A stretch of DNA of 30,733 nt from an uncultured Eubacteriales bacterium (GTDB taxonomy: Bacteria > Bacillota > Clostridia > Oscillospirales > Acutalibacteraceae), in contig CAKUFK010000021.1 of assembly GCA_934647945.1 (NCBI GenBank), positions 1 through 30,733 on the forward strand. Direction: 5' to 3'. Position numbers and translations under genes: made by a program. Position 1 is the stretch's first letter. Every line of letters begins with the position of its first letter. Below, piece after piece: positions 16,071 to 23,349 of the stretch. Under the pieces are notes generated by a model. The model ran no database searches. It was not told the origin of the DNA and saw only the letters and a program-made list of their open reading frames with translations.

Positions 16071-16097
16071 CCGGCCTGCGCGTGGACCGCAGACCGG
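16071..16097 (-). terminator. Hairpin after the DUF1015 gene
   Basis: On the minus strand CCGGTCTGCG pairs with CGCAGGCCGG with one T-G wobble, starting 8 nt after the DUF1015 stop. The tail after it is not T-rich, so it would be a weak terminator. Confidence 0.35.
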
Positions 16098-16104
16098 CGC
16101 TTTT

Positions 16105-17415
16105 TCAGCGCAGCCGATTCATCGTCAGGCCGGTGATCAGCTTCGGATAGAAATAGGTGGACTTCTGGGGCATTTTCTCCCCGGCGGCGGCCACGTCCCG
16201 GATCTCCTCCACCCGGGTGGGATTGAGGAGGAATGCCGCCTGATAGGCGCCCGCTTCGACATCGTCCAGCGCCTCCCGCAGGGAACGGGTATAGGTCAGA
16301 TTAACGCCGGCCGCCATATTCCGCTTATCGATACCCAGGCGCCGCTCCAGAATCAGGGTATGAAGCACGTTGACGTCCAGATGCCGGGAGGCGGGCGACA
16401 GCTCCGGCAGGGCGGCATCCATCACGGCCTCGTCCCGCAGGGTCAGCAGCGTAAAGGATTCCCCGCCCGTGTAAAAGCCGAACGCTTTTTGCCCGGCCTG
16501 ATAGGCGTTTTCCAGGGTTTCATCCAGGGATTCCAGCGTCAGGCCGGGGAGTACGTCGAACTCGGCCCGGCAGCTTTCGAGCAGGGCGGCCGGGTCAAAA
16601 CCTTGCAGGCCCCGGATCAGCCGATGGGTGGGCAGCACTACCAGGCCCGGATGATCCATCTCCACGAGCATCATCATAATATAATCCGCATCCGTCCCCT
16701 CCGGCACCCCCTCGGCGCGCAAGGTGTCCCGGTAACGCAGGGCGGTCTCATACCGATGGTGGCCGTCGGCGATATAGAGCTTGGTATCGGCGAAACGCGC
16801 CTGAATCGCGGCGGTCAGAGTGGGATCCGTCACGGCCCACAGCCGGTGGACAAGCCCCGCCTCGTCGGTCACTTCAGTCAGCGGGGCCTCCCGCATGATG
16901 AGCTCCAGCGTATCAAGAGTCTCCATCTCCCCGCCGTCGTCCATATACAGGGCATATACATCGCTGAAATTGCAGCCGGTGGCCTTCATCAGCTCGAACC
17001 GGTCGGCCTTGGCTTTGGACAAGGTTTCTTCGTGAGGAAGCACGATCCCTTTGGAGAATTCCTCCAGCTTGACCTGCGCGATCAGGCCGGCCACGCTGCG
17101 CCGCCCGCCCATCATGCCGCTGATATCGCTCATTCCCGGCAGATCAAACGCGATTTCATAGCAATAGAACGCCGGCTGCTCGTCCTGCCGCAGGATGCCC
17201 TGCTCCAGCCACTCCCGCAGGGTCCGCCCCGCCTCGGCGTAGGGGTCCGCCCCGTCCCGGGGCAGCTCCAGACGGATGATATTGTGCGGGTTCCGTTTGA
17301 GATAGGACAGCCGCTGGGATTCGGAAATGATGTCGTAGGGCGGGCAGACGAGCTCCCGCATGTCGCCGGCCTCGGGTGTGAAACGCAGGGCGCGGAAGGG
17401 ACGGATTTCAGCCAT
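16105..17415 (-). CDS. DUF1015-family protein
   Basis: A 436-residue cytosolic protein of the DUF1015 family. Typical blocks are the N-terminal PFRALRF and CPPYDIISESQR, NPHNIIRLELP, and the central ADGHHRYETALRYRD (D217-G-H-H-R221). The last resembles the nucleotide-binding DGHxR box of the ParB/sulfiredoxin fold. The biochemical role of this branch is not established. GGAGG lies 8 nt before the ATG. It follows the ABC exporter membrane gene by 33 nt on the same strand, so the two are probably transcribed together. The next gene downstream, the ParB-like one, carries a related DGHxR box. Confidence 0.85.
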   Translation of the reverse strand: MAEIRPFRALRFTPEAGDMRELVCPPYDIISESQRLSYLKRNPHNIIRLELPRDGADPYAEAGRTLREWLEQGILRQDEQPAFYCYEIAFDLPGMSDISGMMGGRRSVAGLIAQVKLEEFSKGIVLPHEETLSKAKADRFELMKATGCNFSDVYALYMDDGGEMETLDTLELIMREAPLTEVTDEAGLVHRLWAVTDPTLTAAIQARFADTKLYIADGHHRYETALRYRDTLRAEGVPEGTDADYIMMMLVEMDHPGLVVLPTHRLIRGLQGFDPAALLESCRAEFDVLPGLTLESLDETLENAYQAGQKAFGFYTGGESFTLLTLRDEAVMDAALPELSPASRHLDVNVLHTLILERRLGIDKRNMAAGVNLTYTRSLREALDDVEAGAYQAAFLLNPTRVEEIRDVAAAGEKMPQKSTYFYPKLITGLTMNRLR

Positions 17416-17448
17416 GATTGCATACCTCCAAGATGAATTGAAAAGACC

Positions 17449-19059
17449 TCACTGGGCCTCCATGTCGTGCAGGGCGCCCCGGCAGAGGGCGTAGATGCCG
17501 AAAGATGCCATCAGGTTCCAGACGATCATGGGCAAGGCCATGATCGCGGTCGGCAGCGTGGCGGGAAGGATCCCCATGTCCATGAGCACGCCGAGGGTGA
17601 TGCCGCCCGCCAGTCCCGGCAGGACCAGGATCATCAGCATCAGGACATATAAAAACAACAGCAGGCCCTGGTTGCCGGCCTTGCCGAACAGCCGCTGGGA
17701 CAGGATATTCGCGGCGGTGAACAGCGCCCCGAAGCTCGCGTACAGCAGCATGCACATGACGGTGGTGAATGGCCTGGCTCCCGCGGCGATCCCGACGCCG
17801 AGAAAGATGACCACCCCGTCCACCAGCGGTTTGATCAGGCTGGTCAGGCTGGCCCAGAGCAGCTTTGCAAACGGGCCGGCGGGCACGAGGTAGAGATACG
17901 GCTTGGCCAGCTCCCGGCCCCATTCGCCGGCGGAGTTGGTGAAGAGCAGGATGTAGAGGCACATGGTGGTGACCATGATCATCACCATGCCGGGGGACAT
18001 CTCGCCGCCGCCCGCGAAACGGAGCACCAGCGCCAGAATCAACCCGCCGGCGAGCTGCAGAAGGGTGGCTCCGCCGACAAACACAAGCCGGCTGCGGCGG
18101 CGCATCTCCCGCAGATGCTTGAAGAAAAAGGCGGAGGCGCCCCATCCCCGGCCGATGCCGGTATCCCGGACCTTGATCTCCCGGCCGCCTCCCGCGTTGG
18201 TCACGCGGCCTTCCTTGGCCGCCGCCCGGATTTCATAAGTGGTTTCGGCGTTCTGGAGCACGTCCTCGTAATAATCCGGCTCGATGTGCAGGAACAGCGC
18301 GACGACCCCCGCCGTCCCGCCCAAAAGCAGGCCGCCGAATCCCGCGGCCCACAGCGTCCGTCCCTCCCAGAGCGAGAAGAGGAGGCCCTTCATCCAGCCG
18401 ACAAAGGGGATCCACTCGAGCAGTGGCTGGGAGACTGCCGCATACAGGGAATCGGGGCCAAGCCCGTTTTGCAGCAGCGGAACGCCGACAGCGGCCAAAG
18501 CCGCCCCCACCAGTAGGATCAGCACGGTCTTGACGCCGCGGATACGGGCGGGGCTGCCGTTTGAAAAGCTGTAAATCAGCATGGTCAGGAGCTGCACGAG
18601 GAAAACCGTGACCGCGAAACCCGCGATCAGCAGCACCGCCATGAGGGGCGTGAGCCCGAAGGACCGCACGGCCATGCCGGCATAGGAGAAGAAAAACACC
18701 ATCATCAGCAGCGAGGCCCCCATCTGCCGCAGCAGCCCGTACAGCAGGATCTTCCGCGGGGAGACCGGGGAGATGAACAGGTTGTTGACATCCGACAGAG
18801 TGAACAGGTTCGCCCCCGACCGCAGCCCGACGAGCAGGGAGGGGACGGTGATGAGCAGAAGCAGGCCGAGGTAGATCCCTTCAAGCAGGCGGATATCCGT
18901 ATACGCGTCCGGCCCGGCCGGAGCCCGCATATTCGTGAGCCCGGAAAAGAGCAGCATCCCGAGCACGAAGAGATAGGCGACGAGACGGCCGGGATGGTGC
19001 AGCAGCTCGAGCAGGGAATTCTTCAGCCGCTTGCGCATCATGTAAAACAGGGCGCCCAT
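17449..19059 (-). CDS. ABC exporter membrane protein
   Basis: A 536-residue membrane protein resembling the 'putative ABC exporter' family found in Firmicutes. It has about ten to twelve hydrophobic segments in two halves: a first group from residue 25 (LVAYLFVLGMLLFSGL) and a second from about residue 330 onwards, separated by a charged cytosolic stretch (EPDYYEDVLQNAETTYEIRAAAKEGR). I chose ATG 19059 because GGGGTGA lies just upstream and it starts 4 nt after the ATPase stop; the longer open frame overlaps that gene. The cargo is unknown. Confidence 0.82.
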   Translation of the reverse strand: MGALFYMMRKRLKNSLLELLHHPGRLVAYLFVLGMLLFSGLTNMRAPAGPDAYTDIRLLEGIYLGLLLLITVPSLLVGLRSGANLFTLSDVNNLFISPVSPRKILLYGLLRQMGASLLMMVFFFSYAGMAVRSFGLTPLMAVLLIAGFAVTVFLVQLLTMLIYSFSNGSPARIRGVKTVLILLVGAALAAVGVPLLQNGLGPDSLYAAVSQPLLEWIPFVGWMKGLLFSLWEGRTLWAAGFGGLLLGGTAGVVALFLHIEPDYYEDVLQNAETTYEIRAAAKEGRVTNAGGGREIKVRDTGIGRGWGASAFFFKHLREMRRRSRLVFVGGATLLQLAGGLILALVLRFAGGGEMSPGMVMIMVTTMCLYILLFTNSAGEWGRELAKPYLYLVPAGPFAKLLWASLTSLIKPLVDGVVIFLGVGIAAGARPFTTVMCMLLYASFGALFTAANILSQRLFGKAGNQGLLLFLYVLMLMILVLPGLAGGITLGVLMDMGILPATLPTAIMALPMIVWNLMASFGIYALCRGALHDMEAQ

Positions 19060-19063
19060 CGTC

Positions 19064-19783
19064 TCACCCCTTCCCGCCGTCCGCCGCGGGTCCCTCGGTG
19101 ATGGAGAAGAAGAGCTGTTCGAGGTTTTCCCCGTTTTGTTCGATCTCCGTGCGGGTCCGCATCGCCGCGATCCGGCCATTCATCATGATAAGGACCTTGT
19201 CCCAGAACTCGTCCACGCTGTCGAGCATATGGGTGCTGATGAGCACCGCACTGCCCGCTTCTTTGAGCTCCCGGATCATGTCCTTCAATTCCTTGATCGC
19301 GTGGGGATCCAGCCCCACCAGCGGTTCGTCGAACAGCACCGCCTTGGGGGAGGGGAGCAGGGCACAGCAAATGCTCAGCTTCTGCTGCATGCCCTTGGAC
19401 AGCTCCTTGCCGAGCTTTTTGCCCTTGTCTGCCAGCTCCATCCGTTCCATCAGGGCATCGGCCCTCTCCCGCCAGTCCGGCACCTGATAGGCCCGGCCGA
19501 TGAATTCCAGGTGCTCGTCCACCGTCAGGGTGTCGTAGGGGGCCGGGATCTCCGGTATGTATCCGAACATGCGCTTGGCCTCCAGCTGCTTGTTCGGATA
19601 AGGGCCGATCCGGATGCTCCCTTCATACCGCAGGAGCCCGGCGATGCATTTGATCGCCGTCGATTTGCCCGCGCCGTTGGGCCCGGCCAGGACCGTGATC
19701 TCGCCCGGGCCGACCGTGAAGCTCAAATCGTCGTTGGCGAGCAGCTTTTTATACCGCTTGGTCAGATGGGATACAGTCAGCAT
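19064..19783 (-). CDS. ABC transporter ATP-binding protein
   Basis: A 239-residue ATPase of the exporter type. Walker A is GPNGAGKST (about residues 35-43), the signature motif is LSKGMQQKL, Walker B is AVLFDEPLVGLDP, and the H-loop is ISTHML. The start is ATG 19783, with GGAG shortly upstream; the open frame reaches further up but without support. It is the first gene of a leftward operon with the membrane subunit and the DUF1015 protein, from the promoter at 19875-19903. Confidence 0.93.
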   Translation of the reverse strand: MLTVSHLTKRYKKLLANDDLSFTVGPGEITVLAGPNGAGKSTAIKCIAGLLRYEGSIRIGPYPNKQLEAKRMFGYIPEIPAPYDTLTVDEHLEFIGRAYQVPDWRERADALMERMELADKGKKLGKELSKGMQQKLSICCALLPSPKAVLFDEPLVGLDPHAIKELKDMIRELKEAGSAVLISTHMLDSVDEFWDKVLIMMNGRIAAMRTRTEIEQNGENLEQLFFSITEGPAADGGKG

Positions 19784-19874
19784 GCGATTCTCCTTTATCA
19801 CGCAAACGCGTACGGGCGGGCTTTCCGCCCGCTTGGGCAGCCGGCCGGTGGGGCCGGTGGGCCGAACTGGGCTT

Positions 19875-19903
19875 AGTATACCATTTTCCCAGTTCCCATA
19901 CAA
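19875..19903 (-). promoter_or_regulatory. Promoter of the ABC exporter operon
   Basis: On the minus strand TTGTAT (19903-19898) and TATACT (19880-19875) are 17 nt apart, about 90 nt before the ATPase start codon. Confidence 0.75.
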
Positions 19904-19935
19904 GCGTTTCCGCTATTTTTGAAGGCGGGATCCCC

Positions 19936-19964
19936 TTGCATTTTTGGAGAGCATCCGGTAAACT
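19936..19964 (+). promoter_or_regulatory. Promoter of the NlpC/P60-like lipoprotein and exonuclease genes
   Basis: TTGCAT at 19936-19941 and TAAACT at 19959-19964 are separated by 17 nt and lie about 45 nt before the lipoprotein start. It is back to back with the ABC operon promoter. Confidence 0.6.
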
Positions 19965-20009
19965 GGAAGCAAAGCCGGGCCGGAGGTCCGGCCGTTTGCG
20001 AAAGGATGG

Positions 20010-20627
20010 ATGATGCATATGCGCACACGCATGCCGGCTGCCTTCGCCGCCGTCCTGCTCGCCGCGGTTCTGCTTACCGGATGCGGCGAGGCCGGGAGAG
20101 ACGCTCCTACCATGATTACGAAAGCCCCCGGCAGCGGCCGGACCACCACGGCTCCCTCCTCTCCCGCGAGCACGGGCGTCGGCCCGTCGGCCCCCGCCGC
20201 CACGTCTTCCAGAACCGCCGTCCCCACCGTGCAGCCCGATCCGGGCTCGAGCGCTACCGGCAGCGCCATCGCCGCCCTCGCCAATTCGCTGGTGGGCACA
20301 TCCTTCAAGCTCGGAGGCGTCGGCCCCGCTGAATTCGACAATCCGGGGTTCGTCTATTACTGTTACCGGCAGAACGGCATCACCGTGCCGCGCAAGGCTT
20401 CCGCCATGGCGGCCGGCGGCAGGGAAGTCGGTAGGGACGCTCTGCAGGCCGGTGACATCGTCGTGTTCTCAAACGAAATCGGCGGCACCGCCGATTTCGT
20501 GGGCATTTATATCGGCAGCGGCCAATTCGTCTCCTGCAATAATCCCAGCCAGCCCACTGGCGTGCAGTCCCTCTCGTCCGGCTATTGGAGCGAGCGGTTC
20601 CTGACCGCCCGGCGATACGGTGACTGA
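20010..20627 (+). CDS. NlpC/P60-like lipoprotein lacking catalytic residues
   Basis: A 205-residue lipoprotein. Residues 5-25 are a signal peptide with lipobox LTGC (lipid-bearing Cys25). Residues 26-88 are a Ser/Thr/Pro/Ala linker of cell-wall type. Residues 90-205 follow the NlpC/P60 fold: GTSFKLGGVGPAEFDNPGFVYYCY...GITVPR, then GDIVVF and FVGIYIGSGQFV. In active members the first block reads DCSG; here it is D110-N111-P112-G113, so the nucleophilic Cys is gone. The expected catalytic His before VGIYIG is F163. It is therefore probably a wall-binding pseudoenzyme. ATG 20010 or 20013 is supported by GAAAGGA. Its end overlaps the next gene. Confidence 0.8.
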   Translation: MMHMRTRMPAAFAAVLLAAVLLTGCGEAGRDAPTMITKAPGSGRTTTAPSSPASTGVGPSAPAATSSRTAVPTVQPDPGSSATGSAIAALANSLVGTSFKLGGVGPAEFDNPGFVYYCYRQNGITVPRKASAMAAGGREVGRDALQAGDIVVFSNEIGGTADFVGIYIGSGQFVSCNNPSQPTGVQSLSSGYWSERFLTARRYGD

Positions 20628-21522
20628 CCGGGCGGGCGTCCCTCTGCGGAGGACTGGGAATAACGGGGACGCGCCGGACCGCCCCACCCTTCTCCTGATC
20701 GACGGCCACAACCTGTTGTTCCAGATGTTTTTCGGGATGCCGGCCAGGATCCGGAACAAGGAGGGAAAAGCGATCCAGGGCACCCTGGGCTTCACCGGCG
20801 CCCTGCTTGGGATCGTCCGGCGGGTATCGCCCACCCATCTGCTCGTCCTCTTCGACGGCGAGCATCCGGGCGGGCGGGCGGAGCTGGACCCCGCTTACAA
20901 AGCCAATCGCGTGGATTACACGGCGGTCCCGGACGACGACAACCCCTTTTCGCAGCTTCCGGACATCGTCGCGGCTCTCGATTTCATGGGGATCCGCCAC
21001 GCCGAAACGACGGACGGGGAAACCGACGACGCCATCGCCGGCTATGTCGGCCGGTACCGCGGCCGGATCCCGATCGTCATTTCCTCCCTCGACAGCGATT
21101 TCTTCCAGCTCATCGGCAAAACCGTGACGGTTCTGCGATACCGCGGCGAGCATACCGTGCTCTGCGACACGGCCTACGTCCTGGACCGGTTCGGGATCTC
21201 TCCCGGCCTCTTTGCCGATTTCAAGGCCCTCGTCGGCGATCCGTCGGACAACATCAAGGGCGCCGACCGTGTCGGTCCCAAGACCGCGGCGGCGCTGCTC
21301 CATCGCTTCGGTGGTCTGGAGGAGATTCTGCAGGACGCGGACACCATCGGGCAGGCGGCGGTTCGGGCCTCTATCCAGGCGAACGCGGACCGCCTGCGGC
21401 TGAACGCCCGTCTGATCCGCCTGCGGGGCGGCGGCGCGCTGCCGTTCGACATCGGGGAACTCGCCTATCAGGACTCCGGCATGACGACGAACGAGGTTCT
21501 CGCCGGAATCGGCCTGAAATAA
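20620..21522 (+). CDS. 5'-3' exonuclease (PolI 5'-nuclease type)
   Basis: A 300-residue stand-alone 5'-nuclease homologous to the N-terminal domain of DNA polymerase I. Metal-binding acidic residues appear in LLLIDGHNLLF (D28), ETDDAIAGY and SSLDSDFFQLI. The AYKANR motif is conserved, and the helix-3-turn-helix reads GDPSDNIKGADRVGPKTAAALL with FGGLEEIL after it. It would remove RNA primers or flaps. The GTG at 20620 overlaps the lipoprotein stop (GTGACTGA) and has no good ribosome binding site, so it may be translated by coupling. The first 22 residues are outside the family core, so the true start is uncertain. Confidence 0.87.
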   Translation: MTDRAGVPLRRTGNNGDAPDRPTLLLIDGHNLLFQMFFGMPARIRNKEGKAIQGTLGFTGALLGIVRRVSPTHLLVLFDGEHPGGRAELDPAYKANRVDYTAVPDDDNPFSQLPDIVAALDFMGIRHAETTDGETDDAIAGYVGRYRGRIPIVISSLDSDFFQLIGKTVTVLRYRGEHTVLCDTAYVLDRFGISPGLFADFKALVGDPSDNIKGADRVGPKTAAALLHRFGGLEEILQDADTIGQAAVRASIQANADRLRLNARLIRLRGGGALPFDIGELAYQDSGMTTNEVLAGIGLK

Positions 21523-21578
21523 TGCCGCTTTGAATACGATCCAGGCATCTCACAACGTGGACTGAAGGAGGAACTGGC

Positions 21579-22166
21579 ATGGATATAACGGTGGATATTT
21601 CAAAAGTTGTTCTCGAAACCGACCGGCTTCTGCTGCGCGGATGGCGGGAGAAGGACGTGGATGATTTTTTCGAGTATGCCTCGGTCGACGGCGTGGGGGA
21701 AATGGCCGGGTGGAAACATCATGAAACCCTGGAAACCACCCGTCAAATCCTGCATGGTTTTATCCGCGAAAAAAATGTATTCGCGGTGGTTAACAAAGAC
21801 AACGATAAGGTGATTGGATCGTTGGGATTACACGAATCCTGGGCAAATGGCGACGACCGCGCCAAAAATTTGAAAGTGAAAGAGATCGGGTATGTATTGT
21901 CGAAAGCGTATTGGGGAAACGGCTTGATGCCTGAAGCGGTAAAGGCCGTAATGGCCTTCTGCTTTGAACGCTGCGGACTCGAGGCGCTGACTTGCAGCCA
22001 TTTTGAAACAAACTCGCAGTCCAAAAGGGTCATCGAAAAATGCGGCTTTTCTTATGTCGGGAACAGTGAGTTTTTTGCCAAGCAGCTCCAAAAACGCTTC
22101 CAAAACCGGAATTATATCGTCTTGCGTTCAGATTGGACTGCTCCCGTCAGAATAATGCCGAAATAA
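21579..22166 (+). CDS. GNAT acetyltransferase (RimJ/RimL-like)
   Basis: A 195-residue acyl-CoA N-acyltransferase. The N-terminal LETDRLLLRGWREKDVDDFFEYAS is characteristic of the RimJ/RimL group, and EIGYVLSKAYWGNGLMPEAVKAVMAF is the acetyl-CoA-binding motif (Q/R-x-x-G-x-G/A replaced by YWGNG). NSQSKRVIEKCGF is the usual C-terminal block. AAGGAGG lies 8 nt before the ATG. The substrate is unknown. GC content is lower than in the preceding gene, and another GNAT gene follows. Confidence 0.88.
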   Translation: MDITVDISKVVLETDRLLLRGWREKDVDDFFEYASVDGVGEMAGWKHHETLETTRQILHGFIREKNVFAVVNKDNDKVIGSLGLHESWANGDDRAKNLKVKEIGYVLSKAYWGNGLMPEAVKAVMAFCFERCGLEALTCSHFETNSQSKRVIEKCGFSYVGNSEFFAKQLQKRFQNRNYIVLRSDWTAPVRIMPK

Positions 22167-22229
22167 CATGATTTTCTTGCTCATATAGTTAAAGTTATGG
22201 AAAGAATTTTAAAAAGGATGTAGAGGAGA

Positions 22230-22745
22230 ATGATGCACTTTGAGTTGGTGCAACCGTCTATTGAATACAAGAATCAATACGAAAAAATGATGAACGAATG
22301 GGAAAATTTTGGCGGCAGATTGAATCCTGGAGCATTACGGCGATACTGTTATTCGCAGAAACGCATTGTATCTTATGAAGAATGGCTAAATTGGATTGAT
22401 GAAGATAAACGCGCTGGACAAGAATTGTATTTTTTTATTAATGAACAAAGAATATTAGGGGCAATCAGCCTTCGCCCAAAAAAAGACGCAAATCACATAG
22501 GCACTGACGGTCATATCGGTTATGGCATTCGTCCGTCTGAGCGAAGAAAAGGATATGCTACAATCATGCTGTCCATGGCTTTGCCAATCCTGAAACGTCA
22601 TGGTATCAATCCGGTCGTGATTAGCTGCGATAAAGATAATACGGGATCAGCAAAAACCATCTTGAATAATAATGGTACACTCGTAGAAGAGATTGCCGAT
22701 AAAGCGTCCGGAAATATTCTTCAGATATATCAAATCCAACTGTAA
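22230..22745 (+). CDS. GNAT acetyltransferase, lower-GC gene
   Basis: A 171-residue GNAT protein. The acetyl-CoA loop is IGYGIRPSERRKGYATIML (RRKGYA is the classical R-x-x-G-x-A motif), and the C-terminal DNTGSAKTILNNNGTLVEE matches the family. The gene is clearly AT-richer than the neighbours and uses AAA, AAT and ATA codons freely, which suggests recent acquisition. GAGGAG lies very close to ATG 22230, so ATG 22233 may be the real start. The acceptor is unknown. Confidence 0.85.
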   Translation: MMHFELVQPSIEYKNQYEKMMNEWENFGGRLNPGALRRYCYSQKRIVSYEEWLNWIDEDKRAGQELYFFINEQRILGAISLRPKKDANHIGTDGHIGYGIRPSERRKGYATIMLSMALPILKRHGINPVVISCDKDNTGSAKTILNNNGTLVEEIADKASGNILQIYQIQL

Positions 22746-22822
22746 GCCTGTTGTGGCTTTCATCTTTAAAGTTTTACGCGGGTTCAAGTCCTCAATCCGA
22801 TTCAACAGGCGGATCTTTTTTG
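22746..22822 (+). terminator. Possible terminator after the low-GC acetyltransferase
   Basis: GCCTGTTG at 22746-22753 pairs with CAACAGGC at 22803-22810, and a T-run (CTTTTTT) follows at about 22815. The loop is nearly 50 nt, long for a simple terminator. Nothing else is evident in 22823-22920. Confidence 0.35.
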
Positions 22823-22924
22823 TATCATCTTTACTTTGCGGCGGCACCTTGCAGCCGCCATTGGCCGCGCGCGTGTCCGCGCCGTGAAACGCCGGCGTTT
22901 CACCTCACATATGGGCGATCAAAA

Positions 22925-22950
22925 GCAGGCGCCGGCAAACCGGCGCCTGC
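22925..22950 (-). terminator. Terminator of the gpr-spoIIP operon
   Basis: An 11-bp perfect stem (GCAGGCGCCGG with its complement, 4-nt loop) lies just after the stop at 22955. Reading leftwards it is followed by TTTT. Confidence 0.8.
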
Positions 22951-22954
22951 TCGT

Positions 22955-23326
22955 TTATGAATCCCCGTCCTGCGGGGAGGGTTCCAAAGCATCCAGCAAC
23001 TCGGGGACCAGCTCCTGCTCGGCCTGGGTCAGGCAGGCCGCCGCCCGCCAGCGGGCGGGCAGCAGATTCCAGATCCGCCCAGCCCATTCCCGGACGGACG
23101 GGGGAAGTTCCACGGTCCGTCCGTCGACGGCCTTGAGCCGGAGAACACCGTTTTCCACCGCGTATTCCAGCCGCGGCTCGGTATTGCCGAAGGTCATCTG
23201 CCGGGTATTGATATCCGCCACGAAAAAACCACAGCCCAGGATCAGCAGGCAAAGGGTGAGCATGAACGCGCTGCCGAACGCGCGTGTCCGGCTCTTTTTT
23301 TCGCCGCTTTCCTTTTGCTTCGTCAT
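22955..23326 (-). CDS. Small membrane protein in the gpr-spoIIP operon
   Basis: A 123-residue protein I do not recognise. Residues 1-15 are basic, residues 18-38 (FGSAFMLTLCLLILGCGFFVA) form one membrane segment, and the remaining 85 residues should lie outside the cytosol. That part has a short beta-like stretch (RLEYAVENGVLRLKAVDGRTVEL) and a helical end. It follows spoIIP by 23 nt on the same strand and precedes the operon terminator, so a sporulation role is likely by position only. A Gly-Cys near the end of the membrane segment could be a lipobox but does not fit well. Confidence 0.75.
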   Translation of the reverse strand: MTKQKESGEKKSRTRAFGSAFMLTLCLLILGCGFFVADINTRQMTFGNTEPRLEYAVENGVLRLKAVDGRTVELPPSVREWAGRIWNLLPARWRAAACLTQAEQELVPELLDALEPSPQDGDS

Positions 23327-23349
23327 TTTGTCCCGTCCTTCCGGCCTCT

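Noticed and set aside
16051..17436. 461-codon plus-strand frame opposite DUF1015
   Set aside because: It is antisense to a well-supported gene, a common artefact in GC-rich DNA, and has no family features.
22770..22801. GGGTTCAAGTCC resembles the T-arm of a tRNA
   Set aside because: The flanking bases do not complete a 5-bp stem and no acceptor, D or anticodon arms can be found upstream; at most a chance match or old remnant.
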